Shown: in pieces, positions 13,701 to 25,500 of the stretch | Layout of the letters: each line of letters opens with the position of its first letter | Numbering within the stretch: position 1 is the first letter of the stretch | DNA from: Diphasiastrum complanatum | Taxonomy: Eukaryota > Streptophyta > Lycopodiopsida > Lycopodiales > Lycopodiaceae | Length of the DNA: 64,000 bases | Assembly: GCA_029204225.1 (NCBI GenBank) | Contig: CM055100.1 | Location: 3,633,089 to 3,697,088, forward strand | Direction of reading: 5' to 3' | Notes under the pieces: model-generated | Databases searched by the model: none | What the model was told of the DNA's origin: nothing | The model's input: the letters and a program-made list of their open reading frames with translations, nothing else | Translations under genes and position numbers: made by a program

Positions 13701-16700
13701 GGTTTGAAGTGGGGCACAGTCTAGATAAGGAAATTGAAGGGCTAAGATATTTTAGAGACTACCTTTGTTCAGCAATTTATAATCAACGTGTGTCTATTTG
13801 AAATATTGTTCCAAATTCGCTTGTAATATCATTCATGTTAGTCTGTTGTGCCTGTTCCTATTCTTTCAATAAGACTTTAGCATCATTACTGGCAATGTCA
13901 TATATAGTTTTAAGCCCAATGGGAAAGTTATTTTCCTGAAGGAGCTATATGGAGCTCTTTTAGATGCAATGTTAGGCACTTTGACAAACATTTAACCGAT
14001 AAATTTGGACCTTGATAATTTTGCACCTTACCGCAGAGTCCACTTTTGGCAGTTTAATTAGTGGGTCATTGTCCCAAGTACTTTCAGAGGCACTTCAGGA
14101 GGCAGGTGGCCTTCTAATGGGTCCCCTGAACCATCCAAAACCCCGATCTGATCTCCTCCTAGAAGATTAATAGATCTCTACAGTGGAATCTTCTAGGAGG
14201 AGATCGGGTCATCGAAGAAAAGGTGTGCAAAAACAATCTCTCTTCCTTGTTTGGTTACTTCGCTTCTTCGAAGTTTTATCTTTTTTTGGGGTTGAGCCTC
14301 TGTAGCAGGGTTCTTCAAGGCAGTCTAGTGCCAAGTTTTCTGTGTTTTTTTGCTGGAGAATTATCAAGACGTTGGAAATTATTGCTACCTTTGTGTGATG
14401 GCGATAAGTTGCTATTGTGTAACACCCAGCTCATAAGACTTATCAAGACTTATCATGAAGCTAGTATGGCTGAATTGAAAGGAGAAAGTTTTTTAAGTAT
14501 GGGCTCCCTTGAGTTTGACGACAAGTGCCTTCATTTTTCTATGCCTTAGTTTCTCTCAGAGACTCCACCTGACTATTAGCCATATTTTGTGAGCTCCTAA
14601 ATCTCTGGCATATGGTGCTAGCATGATTCAAAGAAATGATGTCCATTTTACACCAGTTGCTCTTCAAACTATGTCCTTTCTTATGACTCTATGCTAGACG
14701 CAGCTATGAACCTCCAGTGTAGAATCAAAGATGGCTATGACCAGTCGCAGGACTCTTCAAAGAGAATCTGTATCTTCTGGTGATGGGCATGGTACAAACT
14801 CACAAACGAGTAAGACCGCTTGTTAAACATAAATAGAAAGCAAGTATAACATTAGATAAAAGTTAAAACCCCACGGTCCGAAATAAACAGAAGCTAGATT
14901 CTTTGACTTGGTCATGACAATTTAAGATTATATTTCAGGCGGATGTTATAGGTGACATGTCCAGGTGCAAAAAGCCCATATATCACCTTACAAGGAGTTA
15001 GGCTGCGATCAAGAATGAGATATAAAAGATAAGCATGGGTACTTGAGATAGCAAATAATAACTTAAGTCCTATAAAAGGACATATACATATTATAATGTG
15101 AAACAGGTTAATATAGTCAAAATTACCTATCAAATATTTTGTTGAAAAAACTTTGTACCTGATTTTAGACTCGCAGAACCCAGAACTGATGGACTGCAAC
15201 TGTGGTTTTCATTGTATTTCTACTTTACTTTTCTCATACTCTGGCATGGACTGAGTTGAGAACATACAGGGAACACCCATGGTGCTAATGGGGGATGAAT
15301 ATGCACACACACGATTTGGAAACAACAACAGCTATGGCCATGACAGCTTGATCAACCATTTCCAGTGGAATCAGGTTTGATACCTGATGAACATTGAATA
15401 TTTCAGTATCACTATAATAAAACGTGGTGATTTTCAGGTCTCCATGACACTTAATTAGTTTCCGAAAGAAAAATTACATTAAAAAAAGGAAATTTTGTTT
15501 ATACAAATCTGTAGCGTACACTCATAGTAATTGTATTGTTTTCGTATTGATTTGATTCTGCAGTTAAGGAGTAAACACACAGACCAGTTTCGATTTTTTG
15601 CCGGCATCATCAGGCTACGGAGACGGCACCCACTTTTAGGACGTGCTAATTTTCTCTTAGAAGTATCTTCATCTCCATTATTTCTGTATCATGATGTCAC
15701 ATATTTCCATGTTTTCTGCTTCTCCTTGATGCGCTTCTCTCAACATGATTAGGGATTTGTCAAATGTTGTCTGAGATTGCATCAGAGTAGAAGTAAATCA
15801 ACATGTATGACAAACTGGTATTCATGAGGGGTCCATCTACAAGGAGCTCACAATTGTGGGATGAGATGCTAACAAGTAGATAGTAGCTCTTATTAAGAGT
15901 CAGAACATAATGGCAGTTAAGGCCACCTAAAGCCCTCTGAACATATCAGAATCCTTATAAATTGTGTATCTTTATCTGAGCAAAAAAAGCCCTCTGAACA
16001 TTCCAGAATCCTGTACCAAGATTCATAAATTGTGTATCTTTATCTGTGCCATAAAAAGCCTAACTGACAACAATACAGCTGAGCTCCAATCTTGTCTGAC
16101 AAGGGTTCATAAAATAATGCAAGCAGATATTTCAAGAGAAACTGGAATTACAATGTGATATATTGGCTAGAATCATAGACTTTATACTGAGGTACCAAGA
16201 GAATCGTCAGTCCATAATACTTGATCACCGTGGCTGTTAAGAAACTGAAGATCAAACCTTAACAGCTTCACCCATGCTGAAAAAACCGAAGATCAAACCT
16301 TAACAGCTTCACCCATGCTGAAAAAACCGAAGATCAAACCTTAACAGCTTCACCCCTTAACAGGTTTGATCGTTAGTTTTTTTGGTTGGGTGGTTTGGCT
16401 CCACAACTATCCTTTTGGTGTTTGCAGTAGGATCTTTACAGTGGTATCAGAGCCTAGGCTTGCATCGATTAGAAGGTGAACACGCTTTTTAGGGATTAGT
16501 GTTATGGACGTTTTTCATAGCCATAATTGTATTTCACTTGAAATTTAATGGCTTTTTGACTAGCATTTATAGTTTTAGCTTGAATTTCATGAAACGTACT
16601 GTATGTTAATGATTATAATGGGAGTACTTGCTATTTTTCAGTCATTATGATTGATTCTAATCATTGCATGCCGCTTATACTCAGTGTACACACTTTCAGC

Positions 16701-19653
16701 TTTTCTTTGACATTTTTGGCTAAAATTTGATAGTAAGAATTGGAGCGGGATCAGACCTTTCAGAGGTTGATCTGAGGTAATAAAGGTTTGATTTCATGTG
16801 CATGAGAGAAGTATCCATCGAAATTAGTCAAAAATATCGAATTTTGATCAAAAGACATGGTTTTTTTGAGGTTTTTTTCACTTTTTCGATAGATCAAATC
16901 ATTGTCCTTGATGTGAATTTTGCATGCTTGCTCTTTGAGATGAATTGAAGCTATTCAGTACCATGATCAAGATTACTAGGCTGTAGGAACTTTATGGGAG
17001 ATTGAAAAGTCAAAATTTAGTGTATTTTTGTGTCTTTGTGAGCGCTTATAACTCTCTATATGAACCTGAAGCCTAAGGGACAGTATATAGGCTGAAAGGT
17101 TGAATGAATTACTCGGATTCAAGCTATCATGCACCTGTTTTGGTGGTGGAAGACTTAGGCACCGTTCACTTGAAATTTTCATACTTGGCACCCTCCAAGA
17201 AAACTTAAAACGCTTGTTCATAGATCATTGTTGGATCTAGTTGAAGCTTCTATAGGTCTCTAATGAACCTAATTTGACTACTTGTGATGTCTCTTTGATT
17301 CCATATCTTACAAGATTTTTGGGCCTCTACTTCTCGCACATGTGAATAATATGGCCTCTGAGGCAGTCCTCTTGCTAACCTCACCTCACATTTCGCATCG
17401 TTGCCGAGGAGTTATGCCAATTTTTCATTTTCAGCATGTTTATGATGCTTGGATGGATGTTAGCTTGCATTTAGGCATTGTGGTTTTTGCATGATAGTGT
17501 TAGAATTGCATTTTTAGGGTTAGTTTTGGGAAATTTTTGTGATTTTGTGTGGATTTCTTGCTTGTAATCACTTGAGATTGATGATCAAGGAAGGTCAAAC
17601 AGTACACCATTCTTAGTGTCCATCTGGATTTCAAGAAATCAAAGAAACATAAAAAAATCACTCATTTTTTATAATTTGGAGACAGAAGGGGGCAAAATCT
17701 TCATCAGACATTGATAACTGTCTATTCCCTTGCAACCAACCTTTGCTAACTTGCAAGTAGGACCGCCTTGATGCAGTGCAGCTATTGTTTGAAGGGCGAA
17801 GGTTACTTCCCAGCCATTTTCTAGAAACTTGAGAAAAATAGGTAAAAACAGTGAAAATATACATAAAACCCCTCGCCCAACCTACTGTAGTTACATTTGA
17901 CCCAGATCTACTCACAACCAGGTCGACGAAGGTTAATTCTAAAAATAGAAAGTACAGTGAAGGTTTTCTAGTTTTTGGTAACCTTTTGTTGGAAAGTTCA
18001 ACTTTTTTCCAACAATATCAAATCTCGGAAAACAACCTTTGCCAGCTCCATTTATCATTGCTTTATACTATTTTTGGTCATCAGTGAGTCAGGCGAGAGC
18101 TAGTGAAGGTTTTATGAGCTTCTAATCATTTTTTGAAGAAAATCTGCAATTTTTCAACAAAAATATCAGTATCTCTCTTCCAACCTTCGCCCAACCTTCG
18201 CCAATCCTACTAAAGGCTTCCAAATATAGTAATATGCCATCATTCAGTTCGGATCCATCAAATGTTTTCCAGTAAAGGTTATTTTTCCAAAATATCACTT
18301 TGAACTCTCGCCAAGCTGAAAACAAATCCTTGTCTCACCAAAAGAACCTTCGCAAGGCCTACCATATATCTATTTTTTTCAGATGTATCTCCGATTAGAA
18401 GGGCGAAGGTTAGTTTTTCTAGATTTGTGAGAAAAAGCCATTTCAATGAGTTTTTACCCAAAATGGCAAGTGAGAATTCTTGTCTAGTTAACCCTCGCCT
18501 AGGCAACCTTCCCCAAGAAAGGGTAGCAGCATCAGAAGACCAACACCAAGGAGTAGGAACATAAGCAAAACAACAGTCACACTGCAATATCTCATCCTGA
18601 CAACAAACAGTAGCTGGGACGGAGGCAATAACCCAAGCTATCAGGAGATGCCAAGCCTGACACTTAGCAACAATAGATAAAGAGTCATAGGCATAATCAT
18701 GGAAACCAAAATATCTACACCACGAATGATTAGTAATATTGAAAACCAGTACCAATCAACAGGTCCAAATGAAATCCAAGCTACACGTAATAACTAGGAA
18801 TGCCAAATATCAAGAGGTAAAAATGAATCAGTTGAAAAGCTTCTAGTGCATATAAGGCCCAAAGTCGTATACCATCGGCATTGACTGTAGCAAGCCTATA
18901 TGTAGAAACACAAGGAGATTGAAGGATACTTGTATACTCATCTAGAAAGATCTACAAGGTGCTGCTGAGTGCCTTACGCCTATATGCCTTGATTCACAAA
19001 TATCGTGTTCAGTGGCCATTCTTGGTTTCATTGATACCGATGCCGCATACCTTGATGGTGTTTCTATCATTGCTCTTGTGCATACTTCAGATATCCCTCC
19101 TAGTTCAGTGGTTGGTGTAGTATCTTTTACATTGGTCTCTATATCTCCTCTCGATTCCGTTATGGTTGATGTTCTTGCTGATTTCTCTAGGGTTCTTCAC
19201 AGTTCCATGGTTGATGGTTCCCTCGCTATTGGTGATCAGGTTGTATCCTCTTTAGCTTTACTCCATGGATCTCTACTTGAGGTTTGTGAGCTGCCTCATA
19301 AGATTTTTACGTTCTTTACGTGATTCATGCGCCTATGGTTCTTACCATTGTGCATTTTCCATCCGAGGATATTTGCCAGATGGACTGTATTACTTATCTA
19401 GGGTATTCATATGGATACGTTACTCTGTACTTCTCCTCCTTCACAACGCTCCAATAACGGATCTACGGATCTTTTTTAAACGGGTATTAATCATCTTGTA
19501 AACTGTAAATCAAAAGACTCTGACAGCTATAAACATGTATCTGAGCGAAGAGAAGGGGTGATAGGTGTTGTTGAGTTGAACAATCTGTAGATGCACAGAG
19601 TGATCAAACAACCAAAAGGTCTTAAATAGCTAGCTCCTTAGAGTTAGTGATTT

Positions 19654-19688
<35 letters not shown>

Positions 19689-22539
19689 AAGAAAGAAAGA
19701 AAGTAAGAAAGCTTTATTAATGTCTTTTCCATGCCAAAAGGCATATAAGACTAATGAAGTACAAGCGTATAAAAAACGTCTCCAAACTGTAATAAAGAAA
19801 AACATCTGGTGCAACCTAAAATAGACACGTATGCGAGAATGTGCATAATAATAATCATATGTGTCTCGGGTAAGATGTCAAGGCTGTGTTGCATCTGCTG
19901 TGCTGCTACTGTAAAAAGATGTAATGCGAGCCACAATATGGGAAAGCACTGAACTCTGCCGGCGGCGTCTGTGAGTATGAGCACGTGTATGTGTGATAGT
20001 AGTAGTAGTACGCCCCTGCGTAGAATGTCTAGTAATCCTGGTGGTATCCTGATGGTGAGAGGTACACTGTCTCTGATCTCTATGAGCATGAGAGCGGCCA
20101 ACACCCTCGTCGTCATCCTCATCATAATCCTCATCCTCAGGTACTAAATCATGTGATCTCCGTCTAGTAAAGAACGAAGTAATCAATGGCTGTGAGGTAA
20201 AATGCTGGGGTGTCTCGTATAGATCTCTCAGTAGTCTGGACATCTCGTGTACCATGAGAGCGACACACCGTGGGTCCTCATAAGCTATGAGAGATCGTAG
20301 AGTGTTAGGCATCTCTCGGAACAGGCAGTGATATCGTCCTCTAATGTCATAATATACAGGGCACCGAAATATAAAGTGCTCCTCAGACTCCACCTCACCT
20401 AGGGAGCAGAACTGGCAAATCCGCTCCTCTCTGGGAATACCGTGGAACCTCCCAGTCTCAATAGCTAGCTGATGAGAGGACACCCTGAGTTGCCCCAATG
20501 TGAATTTGAGGCAGTGTGACAATCCCGAGTCCAAGTAGCGTGGCATGACCGGGGTCCCTGATGCATCTAGCTCCAAGAAATGAGTCCGATAGAAAGTTGG
20601 CTTAACCCCTAACTGGTTACGCCAAGTCCGCTCTAGATATGTGCGATAAAGGAAGCGTCTGATATACTGATGTGTGCCGGAGGGGAGCTCTGTGATGGAG
20701 ATGCCAAATGATACAAGTAGGAGGTGAGAGGCCTGAGAGAACCATGATAGCCTGTAGCCCTGATCATGAAGACGCTGTGAGGAGGATAGTGCAACCTGTA
20801 TGTATCGCCTGTCTATCTCTGGTAAAGCCTGTATCCTTTGTATATAGGTGATAAGCTGAAGAACTGCCTCGATCTGTATAGGTGGAACTACAAACTCGGC
20901 CAGGAGAATCTCATGGGGAACAGAATGCTTCGCTCGAATCAACCGAGCTAGCATGGTGGTCTGTAATCGTGAGAGACTGGCCCAGTGTGAAGAAGGAAGA
21001 CCTACATACCATGTCTCTGCCGCATATAAAGCCGTGAGGTTAACAATGGTATCGAAGAGGTGACACTTACTGCGAGCATCCTGGATGGACTTGCGGAAAC
21101 AAAATCGCTCTAGCTGAACAAGGGAGGCATGTCCTTTCCCTAGTCGAGTGGTAGCGGCCTGTCTCATGTTAAAAGTAGGACCTGAGAAAAGGACCCCCAA
21201 GTATGTGTAGGAAGGGACCACCTCTAGAATTTGTTCGCCCAAAGTAAGCTCCTGTCGCTGCATGAATGCCCTCGAAGTGTTGAAGACCATAACCTTGGTC
21301 TTCCCAATGTTCACCCCTAGATCTGCTAGGTGCACTATTAAGAAAGCGCACTCGTCCATCTCGGTAAATGACTCGTCTGCCAGACTCACAGGCTGCCTGA
21401 AAGGCCTTACGCCTCTCCTCTACGTGGATATATGTGAGGTCATCATCCATATAGATAGTGGTGCCCACGAAGCTTAGCTCTGCACCGCAGAGCGTCTCGG
21501 CGACTCTCTAGAGAGGTGAAACGTATAATGAGTGTAGCGGCATCTCTGGAGGTCCTCCAAGCTGTATCTAGCCCATGTGTCATATGTCCTAAGGTGGTCT
21601 CAAGAAATCTCGTGGCCTCGGCAGTGGCATCCTGTGTGTCTGGTATCCCACGAACCCTGATGTTGTGGGCCTTTTGCTCCTCGACCTCTCTTCCGAAATG
21701 GTGGCGAAGATGATGGAAGAGATGGGGGCGCTAGGTTTGGTGCCTTTCTGCAAGACTGCTGCCCATGAATCTTTATGCTGCTCTATTTTATTCTCAAGAT
21801 CCTTTATCTTGGTGGTGGTTGATTCCGATGCTGCAACCTGCTTAGTGTTGATCACCTACTCTAATGAAGCGACTTTGGACTTAACACATTTTTTTCTTTG
21901 AGTAAGGAGACCACTATTCCTTTCAGTTGTGATAGTTCATGTTTCAAAAGCTGGAAATCGGCTTTCATTTGGTCAGCTTCCCAGGAAGAGAATAGTTCCG
22001 TTGATTTGGAGGGAGTGTATGGGATGGGTGCGCAGATGGGGGAGCTGTGGGTTCTTGAGGAATAGGGATAGGAAGAAGGCCTGTAGGAGTGGTCAGAGCA
22101 ATAGGGTGGGAGATTGATGGAGATGAGGAAGATGCAGAAGAAGAAGAAGATGAAAGAGAGGGAGGAACCACAGAGGATAAAGAAGAGAGTGAGAGTGGGA
22201 AGAAGAAGAGGAGGAAGAAGAAGGTGCCACACCATCTGTATGGCAGGTCTGAGGACAGCGAGGGGGCAGCAATGGGGGAGGTATTAGTGTCTGCAAAGAG
22301 GGGGGGGGGGGGTTGTTTCCAGCAGCGATGGAGCAGCTGTCTCCATCAGCGATGGAGGAACTGTTGTTTCCAGCAAGGGAGGGGATGTTTCCAGCGAGGG
22401 AGGGGGAGGAGACAGGAGCGATTTCAGCGAGGGAGGGGGAGGAGACAATAGCGAGGGGGGAGCGGGTGGTCCGACGTGGAGGGAGTGAGGAGATGGCGCG
22501 AGAGACAGGAGGAGCAGATCCAGATCCGCGTGGAGCCAT

Positions 22540-22573
<34 letters not shown>

Positions 22574-25500
22574 TGTAGCCATTGTTTCAGAATCTGTAAG
22601 TAGGAATACGCGCTTATCAACGCTAGAAAAAATAATCCTCAAAATTTTCACCCAGTCGGTGAATTCAACAATGCCACAAGATGTAAGGGAAAAGCCAAAA
22701 TACTTAGGAAAAGAGAAGTGGTTTAAGCCGTTTGCTTGTAGGTTACAGTATGAAGTGAGCTGCGCTTTTAGTATAGATACGATGTCATCATTTTGTCATT
22801 TATAAATTTTTTAACAAAACGGAAAACAAATAAAGGAAATGGAATCAAAACGGGAAAATGTAAAGTGTTAAGGAAAACGAATAGGAAATGTTACGAATGA
22901 TCCAATGGTAGTAGAAAGCCAACAAACAATAGGTGGTGAAGGGGCTGCTGAAAAGTGAGTGAAGGCGTTGGACAGCCAATAAGTAGATGTGCAAAAACTG
23001 GAAAATTGGCCGCTCAACGTGGGCAGCAGGGCCTTGGACAGCCACAAAGCAAATGGGTGGTGAAGTAGGGCACAACTTCAAAGTGTAATATCTCGAGGAT
23101 GAGACATCTGTTTGGCAAACCGTGAAGTGCAATGAACTTCTTGAAAAACAAAGTATGTAAAGATCCAAAAACAGAATGTTTTAGAACAGAAAACAGAATA
23201 TTCCAATTTGACCAAGGTTTGACCTTTCAAAATTTTCACTTTTAAAAGGTCAAAAATGGATACAAAATGGATCGTAATAATTAAGGAACGATAGGAAAGA
23301 ACAAGATCCAATCACATATGCAAAACGAACAACTAAACAAAATGAAATGAACACCCCTTTGGAAAACTTTGCGAGATCTTAGGATGTAGTCCTCCGTTTG
23401 ACATAAAACATGGATCAATAGTCTTGTCTCAGCCTAGCACCCTCATCCATATGATTATTTTGAACTTCTATCATGGAAAAGGATACAAAAGATGAGTTTT
23501 TGCAAAAACTAAAAATTAGGGTTTTCGAAAAACGGCCAGCAAAAAAAAATTCATCTAGGTGCCGACTTGCTACGACACCATTGCAACTAACAAAACTTAA
23601 GTCCGATCACAAATAAAGAAGTTATGACAAAAAATGTGAAAAAGAAAAAAAAAATCTAGAGAGAGAAAAACAGCCAAAACACTGTCTAGAGAGAGCTGAA
23701 GATCCACCAAAAGATGAAGATCCAACTAGAGAGAGATAAAGAGAGAAAACAGATAGCAGATCTTAGTCCTTCAATGAAGCTCCTTAAACCTGCAAAGAAA
23801 CCATAAAACAAAAAAGCACTCCTAATCGCTCAGGAAAGTGTTTTGATACCATGTTATGAACAAATTCATAGGTATTAGTATCAATGATGCATAAAAAAAC
23901 AGGCATTCACGTAGCTTTCTCCAACTAAGAAACTGAATGAATATCGATGGTCGCCGATAGCTTAGGCAGATCTCCAACTAAGATCTCCGAAATAGTACAC
24001 CTCCCCTACAAGAAGTTCAAGACTCAAATGATCAAAATCTAGCAAATGACTAGCCTTAGTGGCTATCTATAGTGAACAAACCCTACCTTCCTTCATATAT
24101 TTGGAGGGAAAGTGAAGTTCAAAAATTAGGGCCAAAAATAGAAAACCATGTAAAATAGTATTTCTAGGCCCGTCACGTGTAAATATAAATTGCGTGTCCA
24201 CTAATATTGTCGAAAGTAGAGATGGACTATAATGTGTGTCCATAACAATAACTCATGTACTCTTGGAGTGTAAGGTCAACACCAATTGAACAGTTGAGTT
24301 GATTGCAATCTACTACAAAAACATTCCGGAATGTGCTTCCCAAAATGCCAGTGGTTTATTATTTTTATTTTCTTTGGACAAAAGAGTAATGGCTGAAACT
24401 TTGTTTGATAGTTTAGTTAGTGTTAGCTGAACTTAGAAATGATCAATCAATGCATGTGAAGAACAACGTATTAACAACTTGGAAAGAGGCAAAAATAACA
24501 TTGCACAGAGCTATATTGATTCAGTGAATTAGAGATAGAGATACATTGTAAACCAAAGACATGTTGGAGTGAAAACAGTCAACGCTACAAGCATAGTGCT
24601 GATAAAAGTTGGTTTATTTATTTATTTATTTGGAATGTACTACGTTCTAGGGAATTTTTAGGGCCAGAAAATTCCAGAACGAACAGTACGTTCCAAGTCC
24701 CAACCCATCCTGGCGGAACCAGTTTCTGAGGACCCTACAAAGCTTTCTTTGAAAGCAGTCATGGGTTTTTAACCCTAATATTCCTGATTTGGTCCTAATT
24801 TGATAATTCTGATGATAGGGATTGTGAGCTTCTTCGCGGGAGACATAGATAGTGCTTCTTTGTATGAGGACCTACAAAGTGCGTTAGCGATTGTTCTTGA
24901 AATCTTAATTGGAGATTACTAAATAAACTGAAAGCTTTACTGCTGTATTGTTGCATGGTTCTTTGAGAATGTGATCAGTAACTGTGGGTCACCTTGTATC
25001 GTTCTGGGCAACCTGAAGTGTCAATAGACATAAAGCATTGGTCAGTACAATCAATTGCTACTTTGACAATGAAAATGATCATTTCAAAGGCTGGCAACTC
25101 TCGGCTTTTCATTACACAAGTGCTATTCATAGGTCTACCTTTAGGTATTAAATTGGGCCTTGGATGTTGTTTATACTCTTATATTTTTAATTAAGAAAAT
25201 TTGGAAGATGTGACTGTGTCTGTTTATTATCTTTTCATGTCTTCTTTTACTCATTTGTCGTTCCCTGATATGATTGATGTACTTCCTTTTAGGAGCCAGT
25301 CCTATATTTTTACAGATTGACTTTACATGTGTAACTTAGGAGGACGTCACGTGGCATGAAGACCAGTGGGACAATCCAGATGGTCGATTCCTGTCATTCA
25401 CGTAAGTTCCTGTGAGCATAGCATGGGGAATAAACTTTAGGATGAAACACAGATTTCATACCATAGATTACCGAGCATTAGATATGTTCTTGACAATTAT

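Larger units (their letters stand above)
19657..22570 (-). mobile_element. LINE-C: ORF1 joined to RT C-terminus by internal deletion
   Basis: On the - strand the element starts with a CT tract (22541-22571) just before ATG at 22539. It continues with a Ser/Pro-rich ORF1 start, a coiled coil (22050-21900), an ORF1 C-terminal domain (21600-21340) and then directly the RT thumb and tail (21340-19880). Endonuclease and RT palm are absent. The 3' end shows AATAAAG (19712-19718 reversed) and then a (TTTC)n(TC)n tail at 19657-19705. It is inserted in ISA3-like intron 8. Confidence 0.8.

Noticed and set aside
16247-16372. CRISPR-like array
   Set aside because: Only three contiguous tandem copies without spacers, in a plant intron.
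18279-18755. 158-codon - strand open frame
   Set aside because: No recognised domain; overlaps the GGCGAAGGTT repeat cluster and lies inside an intron of the ISA3-like gene.
19012-19323. 103-codon + strand open frame
   Set aside because: Low-information hydrophobic composition, no homologue recognised, no splice or start context.
22089-22543. + strand Glu/Arg/Gly-rich open frames
   Set aside because: They are antisense to the low-complexity ORF1 start of LINE-C.
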